A stretch of DNA of 60,322 bases, taken from contig JADGPR010000010.1 in assembly GCA_017882335.1 (NCBI GenBank), positions 1-60,322 on the forward strand. Direction: 5' to 3'. Every line of letters starts with the position of its first letter. Within the stretch, counting starts at the first letter, position 1. A program made the position numbers and the translations under genes. The notes under the pieces are model-generated. The model ran no database searches, was not told where the DNA came from, and saw only the letters and a list, made by a program, of their open reading frames with translations. Source of the DNA: Bacteroidales bacterium (GTDB taxonomy: Bacteria > Bacteroidota > Bacteroidia > Bacteroidales > FEN-979). This document shows, one piece after another, positions 10,226 to 19,125 of the stretch.

Positions 10226-10987
10226 TTAATTAAAGGTTCCCCCAAGGTACTGTTTCGTTTTCTCCATTTTGGGGTTTCCGAAGACCTCCTCGACGGTTCC
10301 CTGTTCGATCACTTCCCCGAGGTACATGAACACGACAAAGTCGGCAATACGCCTTGCCTGCCGCAAGACATGGGTAACCAGGACGATGGTATAGTCGTTT
10401 TTTAATTCAACGAATTTCTCTTCGATGTACTGGCTGGAGATGGGATCCAGCGCCGAGGTTGGCTCATCAGCAAGGATGATCTCCGGGTTCACGGCCAACC
10501 CGCGTGCCAGGCAAAGTCGCTGCTGCTGTCCGATCGAAAGCCGCGATGCCGGTTCCCTCAAACGGTTCTTCACTTCATCCCACAGGTTGGCCTGCTGAAG
10601 ATAGCGAACCACCTGTTTATGCAAGTTCCTTCTTTTTTTTACCCCTTTCAGTTTCAATCCGAAGGCAATATTATTATAGATGGTCATGGGTAGGGGATAG
10701 GGGCGTTGCGAGAGCAGCCCCATGTATTGCCGGAGTTTGACAATATCTTCCCCGGCCTCGAGCACATTCTTGTCGTTGATCATCACCTTTCCGGTCACTT
10801 TCAGTTCGGGGTAAAGGTCGGTGAGGCGGTTCATGCATTTCAGCAGCGTGGTTTTCCCGCAACCCGAAGGTCCCAGTATCACCGTGATCTTATTCTTCGG
10901 AATTTCGATGTTGATGTTTTTCAGGATCTGCTGTTTCCCGGCGTAAACATTCAGGTTTTCGATGTGTATTTTAGTTGTGGGTTCCAT
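10226..10987 (-). CDS. pstB: Phosphate ABC transporter ATP-binding protein PstB
   Basis: ATPase of the high-affinity phosphate importer, on the cytoplasmic face. Walker A is GPSGCGKTT (residues about 38-46), Walker B is IILADEPTSAL, and the switch histidine is in VLVTHVLRQARR. The ABC signature reads LSIGQQQR instead of the usual LSGGQQQR, a conservative variant. The length of 253 residues is normal. It is the last gene of a pstS-pstC-pstA-pstB run, 19 bases after pstA. No phoU follows, although phoU usually ends such operons; the next gene downstream is GPP34 with its own possible promoter. Confidence 0.96.
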   Translation of the reverse strand: MEPTTKIHIENLNVYAGKQQILKNINIEIPKNKITVILGPSGCGKTTLLKCMNRLTDLYPELKVTGKVMINDKNVLEAGEDIVKLRQYMGLLSQRPYPLPMTIYNNIAFGLKLKGVKKRRNLHKQVVRYLQQANLWDEVKNRLREPASRLSIGQQQRLCLARGLAVNPEIILADEPTSALDPISSQYIEEKFVELKNDYTIVLVTHVLRQARRIADFVVFMYLGEVIEQGTVEEVFGNPKMEKTKQYLGGTFN

Positions 10988-11006
10988 TTCAATCAGATCT
11001 CACCGG

Positions 11007-11864
11007 TTAAAAGTTGATTTTTGTTTTATGATATCTCTTCCCGAGTCCACGTGAAAACAGGCTGACCAGGAGAATGATAAGAGTAAGTACAAGGGCGGAA
11101 GCGTAAGCTCGGTCCTGTACAGCAGGCACTGGCGATGACAACTGGAAGAAGATCGATAATGGAAGGGTTGCAACCGGTTCCATCAGCGAGTTGGGCAGAT
11201 TATCGGTATAGCCGGCCGTAAACAAAACGGAAGCTGCATCCCCGATGGCCCTTCCGAAGGAAAGCAGGATCGCCGTGATGATGCCGGATACGGTTTGCCG
11301 GGTAAAGATTTTAAAGGCCAATTCCGATTTGTTGGCTCCCAGGGAATAGGTGGCTTCCGAGAGCCCGATTGGCACCGTTTGCAGGATCTCATCCATCGAC
11401 CGGATCATGATCGGGAGAATGAACAAGGTCACCGTGAGCATCCCTGCCAGCAGGGAAGTCTGCAAGCCTAGCAGGATCATCATGGAAAATCCGAATGCTC
11501 CGTAAACGATCGAGGGGATGCCCCAGACAAGATCCAGGATAAAACGGAAAAGTGTGATCAGCTTTTTCCGCCGCACCAAAAAAACATTGATGTAAAGCGC
11601 TACCGGCAGACCCACGATGAAAGCCAGAAGGGTTGCGCCAAACGCCAGGGAGAGCGATCCGAGGATGGCATTCAGGATTCCACCCCCTTTCCCATAATAA
11701 TATCCTCCTTGTGGCACCTGGCTCAGGATCTCCCACGACAGGGCCTTGATCCCTTTGGCAAAGATGCTATAGATGATGATGGCCAGGACAGCCAGGATGG
11801 AATAGGTGGCAATGACCATCAGGATTTTGAAAACCTTTTCTTCTATCTTTCCTGAATATTTCAT
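11007..11864 (-). CDS. pstA: Phosphate ABC transporter permease PstA
   Basis: Second membrane subunit of the phosphate importer, 285 residues with about six membrane segments. The cytoplasmic coupling loop for PstB is EATYSLGANKSELAFK, the PstA version of the EAA motif. Its ATG shares ATGA with the TGA of pstC (4-base overlap), which points to coupled translation. The N-terminal segment ISILAVLAIIIYSIF-like helix is followed by a periplasmic loop rich in Gly. Confidence 0.95.
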   Translation of the reverse strand: MKYSGKIEEKVFKILMVIATYSILAVLAIIIYSIFAKGIKALSWEILSQVPQGGYYYGKGGGILNAILGSLSLAFGATLLAFIVGLPVALYINVFLVRRKKLITLFRFILDLVWGIPSIVYGAFGFSMMILLGLQTSLLAGMLTVTLFILPIMIRSMDEILQTVPIGLSEATYSLGANKSELAFKIFTRQTVSGIITAILLSFGRAIGDAASVLFTAGYTDNLPNSLMEPVATLPLSIFFQLSSPVPAVQDRAYASALVLTLIILLVSLFSRGLGKRYHKTKINF

Positions 11865-12757
11865 GCGGAGAATTTATTGTAACGGTCGATGAAGAAGTGC
11901 ATCACCAGGTTAAAGAACAGCGATACTGCAAGCAAAATGAGTGCGGCGAACATAAGGGCCGATTCATATTTCGGGATCGAAAGCATTTCCCCGTAGTTGT
12001 TGGCTATCAGTGCAGGTAATGTATATCCCGGATCAAATACGCTTTTTGGCAGTTTCACCACGTTCCCGACCACCATCAAAACGGCCATCGTTTCTCCGAA
12101 TGCGCGTGCCAGCCCGAACCCGTATGCCGCGATGATACCCGGAAGCGCCTTCTTTACCAGCACGCTTTTAACCGTTTGCCATTGCGTTGCGCCTAAGGAT
12201 AGCGAGGCTTCCTTGAGTTCCACTGGGATAGTGCGAAAAACTTCGATCAGGATATTGAGGATGAATGGAATGACCATGACCGACAACACCAGCGCCGCAG
12301 CCAGGATGCTGTAGCCCAAAGTCTGCACCCCGAAAAGAGGCCCGACGAAACGGGAAATGAACGGAACAATCACCAGGATGCCCCATACGCCATAAACTAC
12401 CGAAGGAATCCCTGCCAGGATATCGATTGCGGGATGCATGATGCGCAGGAATCGTTTGCGGGTGTATTGCGTCACATAGATGGCTGTAAGCAGACAGATA
12501 GGTGCGGAAATGAGCATGGCCAGGAGGGTGACCCAGATGGAACCGACGATGAAGGGGTAGAACCCGAACTTGCCGCTTCCCGGTTTCCATACCTTGGAAA
12601 ACAAAAGGTCGCCGAGATGGTAATCGTGGATCAGCAGGAATGATTTCAGGTAAAGTCCGAGGAACAAAAGGAAAGGCAATGATGCAACCAGCAGCAAACT
12701 TACGATCATCCAGGTGTAGTTGACCCGGTGGCGTTGAATTCGGTTGAGTAGGTACAT
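11861..12757 (-). CDS. pstC: Phosphate ABC transporter permease PstC
   Basis: First membrane subunit of the phosphate importer, 298 residues and about six membrane segments. The EAA coupling loop reads KEASLSLGATQWQTVK near residue 200, and ARAFGETMAVLMVVGN near 225 is typical of PstC. ATG at 12757 is 33 bases after pstS. The 3' end overlaps the pstA start by 4 bases. Confidence 0.95.
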   Translation of the reverse strand: MYLLNRIQRHRVNYTWMIVSLLLVASLPFLLFLGLYLKSFLLIHDYHLGDLLFSKVWKPGSGKFGFYPFIVGSIWVTLLAMLISAPICLLTAIYVTQYTRKRFLRIMHPAIDILAGIPSVVYGVWGILVIVPFISRFVGPLFGVQTLGYSILAAALVLSVMVIPFILNILIEVFRTIPVELKEASLSLGATQWQTVKSVLVKKALPGIIAAYGFGLARAFGETMAVLMVVGNVVKLPKSVFDPGYTLPALIANNYGEMLSIPKYESALMFAALILLAVSLFFNLVMHFFIDRYNKFSA

Positions 12758-12790
12758 GCTGTTCTGCTAAATTTCAATCTCTTTCACTGA

Positions 12791-13774
12791 TCATTTGAGC
12801 TTTTCAAGGCCTGCTTTCAGTTTTTCCGGTGAAACCGGCACATACCCGGCTTCGGAAAGGTACTTTTGACCATCCGTAAGTATCCAGTTCAGAAATGCAA
12901 GAACAACCTTATTTTTGGGTTTTCCTGCTGAAACGAGGTAAAGGTCGCGGGCCGGCGGCGAAGGGTATACCCCATTCCGGATGGCGGTCATAACCTGGTC
13001 GAGGCTGCCGTAAAAGTTTTCTTCCGGGTCGATCTTCCCGTTTCCGTTCATGTCGAGCGGAACCACATCAATGCCTTCGTAAGGTTTACGGGTGTTCATA
13101 TCGTAAACAAAATTGAGGTTGTTGTAACCGATGCCACCTTCATTTCTCCGGATGGCGTCTGCAATTCCGGGATCTCCGTTTACACCAAGCCCCTGGAGAT
13201 CCTCCTGTTTTTTCCCCTGAAGGTATCTGGCCCACATTTCTGCTGCGCCACATGCATCCGAACGGGTAAACGACTCAAGTTTGACATTCGACCGGGTTCC
13301 GGTTGCTTCGCCCCAGGTTTTGATCTTTCCGGAAATAAAGATATCGAAAAATTTTTGTTTTGTGAGCCCATGGGCATTGAGTTCCTTTATTACCGGATTT
13401 GCCGTATTTATGGTAGGAAGAACGGCATCTTTGGAAACGGCAATGTACCAGGCCCCTTTGGCTTTCTCTTCAGGACTTACTTCTTTGGAGTACATGCCCA
13501 GGTCGACCATCTTCGACAGCGCATCTGCCATGCCTTTCCCGGCCCCGCCTGCAGAGATGTTGAGGGTTACCTTCGGATGGATCTTCTTAAATTCCTGTCC
13601 CCATTTAACCGTCAGCGGATAAAGTGCAAAAGCGCCCGAAATGGTGATCTTCCCGGATAGACTATCGCCATTCTTGTTTGAATGCCTATTACCGGAGTTA
13701 CAGGCAGGAAAAAGAAAAGGCAGGACAAACATACTGCAAAAGAATACGGAGAGAAGGAAGTAACGCTTTTTCAT
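12791..13774 (-). CDS. pstS: Phosphate-binding lipoprotein PstS
   Basis: Substrate-binding protein of the phosphate importer, 327 residues. The N-terminus is a lipoprotein signal with the lipobox ending at Cys25 (LFPAC), so it should be anchored to the periplasmic face of a membrane. Phosphate-contact regions ISGAFALYPL, SAGGAGKGM and TRSDACGAAEMW are in the expected order. A Cys sits in the third region where Gly-Ser-Gly is more common. The gene begins 109 bases after moxR. No Pho-box could be identified; phosphate regulation is expected from the family but not shown here. Confidence 0.95.
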   Translation of the reverse strand: MKKRYFLLSVFFCSMFVLPFLFPACNSGNRHSNKNGDSLSGKITISGAFALYPLTVKWGQEFKKIHPKVTLNISAGGAGKGMADALSKMVDLGMYSKEVSPEEKAKGAWYIAVSKDAVLPTINTANPVIKELNAHGLTKQKFFDIFISGKIKTWGEATGTRSNVKLESFTRSDACGAAEMWARYLQGKKQEDLQGLGVNGDPGIADAIRRNEGGIGYNNLNFVYDMNTRKPYEGIDVVPLDMNGNGKIDPEENFYGSLDQVMTAIRNGVYPSPPARDLYLVSAGKPKNKVVLAFLNWILTDGQKYLSEAGYVPVSPEKLKAGLEKLK

Positions 13775-13883
13775 CTGTAATAATTTATTTTTTTATGGAT
13801 AGACGATTCGCGGATAAAAGTACAGGGTTTCCATTTCCCGTTCAACAATTATTACGGATTCTCACGTGAAAACCCGCAATAAT

Positions 13884-14861
13884 TCATTTTATCAGGTGGT
13901 TGATGATGTCTTCCACTCTGATTCCTTCTGCTTCGGCTTTATAATTCCGGATGATCCTGTGACGCAGCACTGCATGTGCAACGGCCTTTATGTCTTCGAT
14001 ATCGGGGGAATATTTTCCATTGATTGCTGCATGGCACTTGGCGCCCAGGATCAGATTCTGCGAAGCTCTTGGACCAGCGCCCCACGTGAGGAACTGGTTC
14101 GATTTTTCGTCTGCTTTTGCAGTATTCGGGCGTGTTTTTGAAACGAGGTTCACGACATAATTGAAAACATTATCCGGAACAGGAATCTTCAGGATCAGTT
14201 CCTGAAAGAAAAGGATCTCTTCGGCGCTGACTACAATCTGTGGCGTCTCCAGATGCCGGGAAGTAGTGTTTTTGACCACGGTTATTTCTTCTTCGAAAGA
14301 AGGATAATCCAGCCAGATGTTGAACATGAACCGGTCAAGCTGAGCTTCCGGCAGAGGATATGTGCCTTCCTGCTCGATGGGGTTTTGGGTGGCAAGCACA
14401 AAGAAAGGTTCTTCGAGGTGGTAAGAAATACCTGCAACGGTTACGGCTTTCTCCTGCATTGCCTCAAGCAGGGCCGATTGTGTTTTCGGCGGCGTACGGT
14501 TGATCTCGTCGGCAAGGATGATATTGGCAAATACAGGTCCTTTGATGAACCTGAATTTCCGGTTCTCATCCAGGATCTCACTCCCGATGATGTCGGAGGG
14601 CATCAAATCCGGGGTAAACTGGATCCGGCTGTAATTCAAACCCAGGGCCTTCGAAAGAGTGTTTACCATCAGCGTCTTGGCCAACCCGGGCACACCCACA
14701 AGCAGGCAATGTCCTTTACAGAAAATCGATATCAGCAGATTCTTAATAACATCCTCTTGCCCGACGATCACCCTGGCGATCTCCGAACGTAAAACATTAT
14801 ACTTCTGAACCAGGGCGTCAACAGCTTCTACATCCGATTTATAATGCATTTTTTCCATCAT
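13884..14861 (-). CDS. MoxR family AAA ATPase
   Basis: A 325-residue MoxR-type AAA+ chaperone ATPase. Walker A is GVPGLAKT (residues about 57-64), Walker B is IILADEINR followed by TPPKTQSALLEAMQE, and ATQNPIEQEGTYPLPEAQLDRF is the MoxR sensor signature. Such proteins usually act with a DUF58/von Willebrand A partner encoded next to them. None is present: downstream is pstS and upstream is surA. Its ATG overlaps the TGA of surA by four bases, so translation is coupled to the chaperone cluster. Two Met codons lie together at 14861 and 14858; I keep the first because of the overlap. Confidence 0.93.
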   Translation of the reverse strand: MMEKMHYKSDVEAVDALVQKYNVLRSEIARVIVGQEDVIKNLLISIFCKGHCLLVGVPGLAKTLMVNTLSKALGLNYSRIQFTPDLMPSDIIGSEILDENRKFRFIKGPVFANIILADEINRTPPKTQSALLEAMQEKAVTVAGISYHLEEPFFVLATQNPIEQEGTYPLPEAQLDRFMFNIWLDYPSFEEEITVVKNTTSRHLETPQIVVSAEEILFFQELILKIPVPDNVFNYVVNLVSKTRPNTAKADEKSNQFLTWGAGPRASQNLILGAKCHAAINGKYSPDIEDIKAVAHAVLRHRIIRNYKAEAEGIRVEDIINHLIK

Positions 14862-16222
14862 TGTTTTTTAATCCATTCCCTTTGAAACGTACATTTCCGG
14901 TATCCCTCGTCGATGCTGATAAAGGTCTTCACTATTCTTTCCTTCATCCAGTCATTCATTGCTTCCATCTTTTTTTCATCCAGTGCCAGCTGGTGGATCT
15001 TCGCGTAATCGTCCACCAAATTGGCTTTATGAGGAACCGTTCGGGTCTTCAGATAATAAAGGCGATATTGTTCTTTCCCCCGGTCGGTCTTATAGAGCAC
15101 AGGAGCTGAGATGTCGCCCATTTTCAGCTTGTCGATTACAAAAAATATCTTGGGATCGAGCTGGCTGGCTTCATATTTACTGGTGCCAGTCATCGGGTTG
15201 ATGATCAACCCTCCGTTGTTCCGGGTGGGGTCGTCTGAAAACCTGACAACAGCATCTGCAAAGGTGATCTTTTTTTGTTCTATCAGGTTGCCGACGCTGT
15301 CGAGGATGTTTTTTGCATGCATCATGCTGGCTATTGATACCTTTGGCTGAAGAAGGATATGGCGCACATTGATATATTCCCCTTTCCGCTCAATCATCTG
15401 GATGATGTGAAATCCGTCTTCCGTTTCCACGATATCGGAAATCTCCCCGGGTTTCAATTTGAAAGCAGAAGCCTCAAACTCGATCCGCATATCGCCTCGT
15501 TTGAACATTCCCAATTCGCCGCCTTTCTTGGCTGAACCGGGATCTTCAGAATACAAAACGGCAAGCGTGGAAAAATCATCTCCCTTCTTGATCCTGTCCT
15601 TAAAGCTTTTCAGGCGGTCGATGCAGGTCTGCTTTTCGGCATCTCCGATCACAGGTGTTTTCATGATCATGCCAACTTCAATCTCGGAGGAGATTTCAGG
15701 GATGCTGTCTTTCGGCAGCTTTTTAAGAAAAGCTTTTACCTCCGAAGGAGTAATGTTCACATCCTTGGTGATCTTTTCCTGGGATGACTGTACCATCATT
15801 TGTTCCTTGATGATATCGCGCATCTCGTTTTTGATCTCAGAGATCGACTTCTGGTAATATTCTTCCAGCTTTTCCGGAGAACCGATCTGCCCGATGAACA
15901 TCCGCATGCGTTGGTCCATTTGACCATCCACCTGCGATTCGGTGATCTTAACGCTGTCGATCTGTGCCTGGTGAAACAGAAGTTTCTGTAGCAGCAGCCC
16001 TTCCATGATCTGGCACCTTACTTTCTCTGCACTTCCCTGGATATTTCCCTGGGCACGGAATTGCAGGTACTGGTTTTCAATGTCCGATCGTAAGATCACA
16101 TTGGCGCCGACTACAGCCACCACACCGTCAACAACTGAGTCGCTGGCAGTTTGTGGTTTCGCTGGTATCGAAAAACCGGTAGTCAGGAAGACTAAGACGA
16201 TCGCTCTCAGGAATATTTTCAT
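14858..16222 (-). CDS. Periplasmic peptidyl-prolyl isomerase/chaperone, SurA family
   Basis: A 454-residue secreted protein with a signal peptide (residues 1-24), a SurA N-terminal helical domain (about 28-170) and two parvulin-type rotamase domains (about 175-280 and 283-390; landmarks FSTLAVLYSEDPGSAKKGG and VRHILLQPK). SurA escorts outer-membrane proteins across the periplasm. It is the third of three related genes and is followed by moxR with a 4-base overlap. Only 3 bases separate it from the upstream lipoprotein gene. The second rotamase domain is less conserved. Confidence 0.93.
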   Translation of the reverse strand: MKIFLRAIVLVFLTTGFSIPAKPQTASDSVVDGVVAVVGANVILRSDIENQYLQFRAQGNIQGSAEKVRCQIMEGLLLQKLLFHQAQIDSVKITESQVDGQMDQRMRMFIGQIGSPEKLEEYYQKSISEIKNEMRDIIKEQMMVQSSQEKITKDVNITPSEVKAFLKKLPKDSIPEISSEIEVGMIMKTPVIGDAEKQTCIDRLKSFKDRIKKGDDFSTLAVLYSEDPGSAKKGGELGMFKRGDMRIEFEASAFKLKPGEISDIVETEDGFHIIQMIERKGEYINVRHILLQPKVSIASMMHAKNILDSVGNLIEQKKITFADAVVRFSDDPTRNNGGLIINPMTGTSKYEASQLDPKIFFVIDKLKMGDISAPVLYKTDRGKEQYRLYYLKTRTVPHKANLVDDYAKIHQLALDEKKMEAMNDWMKERIVKTFISIDEGYRKCTFQREWIKKQ

Positions 16223-16225
16223 TTC

Positions 16226-17065
16226 TTAATAAATTTCAAAATCATTTTTCTTCTGTGCTTGTTCAAAGATGTCTTCGTGCATCTTTTTGGTGAGGTCAAT
16301 TTTCCTTTTGTTCAGGATGATGTTCCGGATGCGTTCTTTCTCAAAACTCAATGGGGAAACACTTTCTTTTATTTTAAAATCCTTGAACCTTACCAGGTAA
16401 ATAAAAGCAGAATCCTGGTACTCGAGGTCCCGGCGGTTTTTCAGGAACTCTTCCTGGTTGTATGTCTTGATGGGGATCTGTTTTAGCAGGTCATTGAACG
16501 GAAGCCAGTTTTGATCATCCAGAAAATAATCGGAAGCATATTGCTCGCATTGTTGTGATAGCCGGTTCTTATCGGACGGGTTGTCTGATCCGAGTAGTTT
16601 TCTGAACTGTTTGATATAGGCTGATTTCAGCGGAAGTTTCACATATTGAAGCTGGACGATGTTGTCTTTCAGCAGGAAGTTCTGCTGATTCACATCATAG
16701 TAATTCTCCACATTCTCATCCGTAACCAATGTATCCAGTTTTTGTTTTACAAGCTCGTTCTCATAGGTGTAAATAATGAGTGAATTCTTGTAATTGTCGA
16801 GCTGCTGGGTAAATTCCATCTGGGCGCTGGTGAGGTTTTGCTCTGCCTGATGAATGACCAGCCTTTGATGGACCCAGCTATCGATGTAGCTTTTTGCCAG
16901 GCCGATGCTGTCCTTTGCCGGAGTACCCATCGGGATTACACTTTTCAGGTCGGATTCGTAAAGATATTCATTGTACACCCTTGCAACGGCATGCTCCGTT
17001 TTTTTTTTGAAAAATGCGGAACAACCTGTAATGATGATCAGCAGGACAAGGATGAATTTTTTCAC
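16226..17065 (-). CDS. SurA-N-like lipoprotein without a rotamase domain
   Basis: A 279-residue lipoprotein: the start is GTG (17063-17065), giving a Lys-Lys-Phe-Ile signal with lipobox IITGC (Cys15). The body is helical, with YIDSWVHQRLVIHQAEQNL resembling the SurA N-terminal chaperone module, but no parvulin landmarks (HIL, GG...G) are seen. It is encoded between two true isomerases with gaps of 6 and 3 bases, so it very probably works with them as a chaperone for outer-membrane proteins. That role is inferred from context. GTG is preferred because the next Met would lose the signal peptide. Confidence 0.82.
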   Translation of the reverse strand: MKKFILVLLIIITGCSAFFKKKTEHAVARVYNEYLYESDLKSVIPMGTPAKDSIGLAKSYIDSWVHQRLVIHQAEQNLTSAQMEFTQQLDNYKNSLIIYTYENELVKQKLDTLVTDENVENYYDVNQQNFLLKDNIVQLQYVKLPLKSAYIKQFRKLLGSDNPSDKNRLSQQCEQYASDYFLDDQNWLPFNDLLKQIPIKTYNQEEFLKNRRDLEYQDSAFIYLVRFKDFKIKESVSPLSFEKERIRNIILNKRKIDLTKKMHEDIFEQAQKKNDFEIY

Positions 17066-17071
17066 GGTGAT

Positions 17072-19066
17072 TTATTTGATTTTTGTAAGGACGTCCTTAT
17101 TGACCGTGACAGTATATTTATTCCGCAGGTATTCCACCCAGATCTTCTCCAGGAAATTCTGGTAATCATTGGTAATCAATCCGCGGGCTTCATTCAGGGT
17201 CTTGACTTCAGGTGCAAGGACTTTCTTTACACTTACGATCACCACGCCGGGATTTGCAGGAATGTCGTTCGACAAACCGGGTGCCCAGGCAATGGCATCA
17301 ATGTATTTGTTTTCCTTCTTTGAATATTTTCCGGATTCGATCTTCAGGTTCTTGGTTGTATCGGGATTGAGCTCCTTGAGAAGGGACTCATCATTAAGTC
17401 CCGACTGGAGGAAGTTTCTTACTTTCTGCGCCAGTTTCGGATCTTTGACAGTATATATCGTAGCTTCCAGCCGGTCTTCCCACATGTAATTGGATTTGTG
17501 GCTCGCATAGAAATCTTTGAGTCCGGTCGTGTCTTTAGTAGCCCTCGACCACACTTTCTGGTCGGTCAGATCGAAGAGGAGTATCCCGTCTCGGTATTCG
17601 TTCATAAGGTTTTTAAAATCAGGATATTTCGCCTCAAGACGGGTGTTTTCATATTTTATCAGGTTTTCATTGAGAAAATCCTTATACGCCTTATCCACAA
17701 AGAAGGTGATCTTCTGTTTTTCCATCTTGTGCTGGTTCTTTGCAAGGTAAGCGGCAAAGTCCTTCTGGGTGTATCGCTGGTTGCTGATCTGGAACATCGG
17801 TTTAGTAAGGTTCTGGGCAAGGGCGACATCCCATTTTCCGGCAAAAATACTATCGGTGACCACGGAATGGAAATCTTTTACAGCATCCGGCATTTCCATA
17901 AAATTGCTCTCTTTCTTAATCATGGCGAATATTGCCTGCTTTGCCAGGTCTGAACGCCCATCTTTCTGGACTTTCTGTTTCAGGTCGGCTTTTTCTTCTT
18001 CAAATGTTCCTGGTTTCTTCCGTTCGATGAGTCGGATGATATGCCAGCCATAAGGAGTCTGGACAGGTGTGGAGAAATCGCCTTCTTTTGCCAGGTTATA
18101 AATGGCATCGATGAACTCAGGTACCATGCGGTTCACGCCGAATTTGGGTAATGCCCCTCCTTTTGCAGCGCTGCCCTTGTCATCGGAATAGTGTTTTACC
18201 ATTTCTTCCCACCTGGCGCCATCCTTCAGTTTGTGGTAAACGGAATCGATCCTTTGGAATACACGCAGGGAATCGGCATGGGTAGCATTTTTCGGGATGG
18301 ACATAAAGATGTGAGCAGCGGTCACTTTCCCAAGCGCTTCCCGTTTGACGGTAACCTTGATCAGGTGATAACCATACTCGGTCCTGACGATCGGGGAGAC
18401 TTTCCCAAGGGCTGTATTGTAAGCGCCGCTCTCAAAGGAATAAACATAGTCGAAAACGGTGAAATAGCCCAGGTCACCGTGGTTTCCAGCGAGGAAGGGA
18501 TGTTGCTGGTTAGCTTCGCGATCTCTTGCAGAGGGATCTTCCGATATTTCAGTTGCTACATTTTCAAAAGCTTCACCGTTCATGAGCCGCTCACGGATCT
18601 TCGAGATTTTCTGCCAGGCTTCCAGGGTATCCTTTGGCAAGGCATCCAGTGCCAGTTTGACGAAAATATGGCGGGTCCGCAGATCGGAATGCTCACGGTC
18701 GTAAGCTTCTCTGATGAGCCGGTCGATGGTCGCTTCATCTGTAAAGTAGGGCTTAGCAAGCTGATCACGGTATCCTCTGAGTTCAGTCACAAAGGAGGTG
18801 ACGGTATCAAGGCCGAGTTCTTCGGCTTCCCGCACTTTTAATTTAAAATTGATATACAAAGTAAGGTAGTCTTCCAGTTTCTTTGTGTCAATCGGATCGC
18901 CTTTCTTCATGTCATTCTTCTGGTAAACAGCCATGAATTCACCAACCGTGACCCGCTTGCCCCCGATGGTCAATAAAACTTCGTCATTTTTTACTTGGGC
19001 CTTCAATGGGAATCCGATTCCAATTAAGATCGACAATACAAAAAAATTAGCAATAAATCTTTTCAT
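17072..19066 (-). CDS. Periplasmic peptidyl-prolyl isomerase with two parvulin domains (PpiD/SurA-like)
   Basis: A 664-residue exported protein. It has a signal peptide (1-24), a SurA-N-like segment (about 30-120) and two parvulin domains (about 127-240, LRTRHIFVKL to GYHLIKV; and about 245-350, TAAHIFMSI to GWHIIRL). A long C-terminal helical region of about 300 residues follows that is not found in E. coli SurA. It probably assists folding or transport of outer-membrane proteins. It is first in the isomerase trio, 59 bases after guaB, and was probably transcribed with it. Confidence 0.92.
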   Translation of the reverse strand: MKRFIANFFVLSILIGIGFPLKAQVKNDEVLLTIGGKRVTVGEFMAVYQKNDMKKGDPIDTKKLEDYLTLYINFKLKVREAEELGLDTVTSFVTELRGYRDQLAKPYFTDEATIDRLIREAYDREHSDLRTRHIFVKLALDALPKDTLEAWQKISKIRERLMNGEAFENVATEISEDPSARDREANQQHPFLAGNHGDLGYFTVFDYVYSFESGAYNTALGKVSPIVRTEYGYHLIKVTVKREALGKVTAAHIFMSIPKNATHADSLRVFQRIDSVYHKLKDGARWEEMVKHYSDDKGSAAKGGALPKFGVNRMVPEFIDAIYNLAKEGDFSTPVQTPYGWHIIRLIERKKPGTFEEEKADLKQKVQKDGRSDLAKQAIFAMIKKESNFMEMPDAVKDFHSVVTDSIFAGKWDVALAQNLTKPMFQISNQRYTQKDFAAYLAKNQHKMEKQKITFFVDKAYKDFLNENLIKYENTRLEAKYPDFKNLMNEYRDGILLFDLTDQKVWSRATKDTTGLKDFYASHKSNYMWEDRLEATIYTVKDPKLAQKVRNFLQSGLNDESLLKELNPDTTKNLKIESGKYSKKENKYIDAIAWAPGLSNDIPANPGVVIVSVKKVLAPEVKTLNEARGLITNDYQNFLEKIWVEYLRNKYTVTVNKDVLTKIK

Positions 19067-19125
19067 CGTTAAACTGATTTAATTTTATAAATATTGGATT
19101 ACTCTATATTCAATCGTTCATCCGG

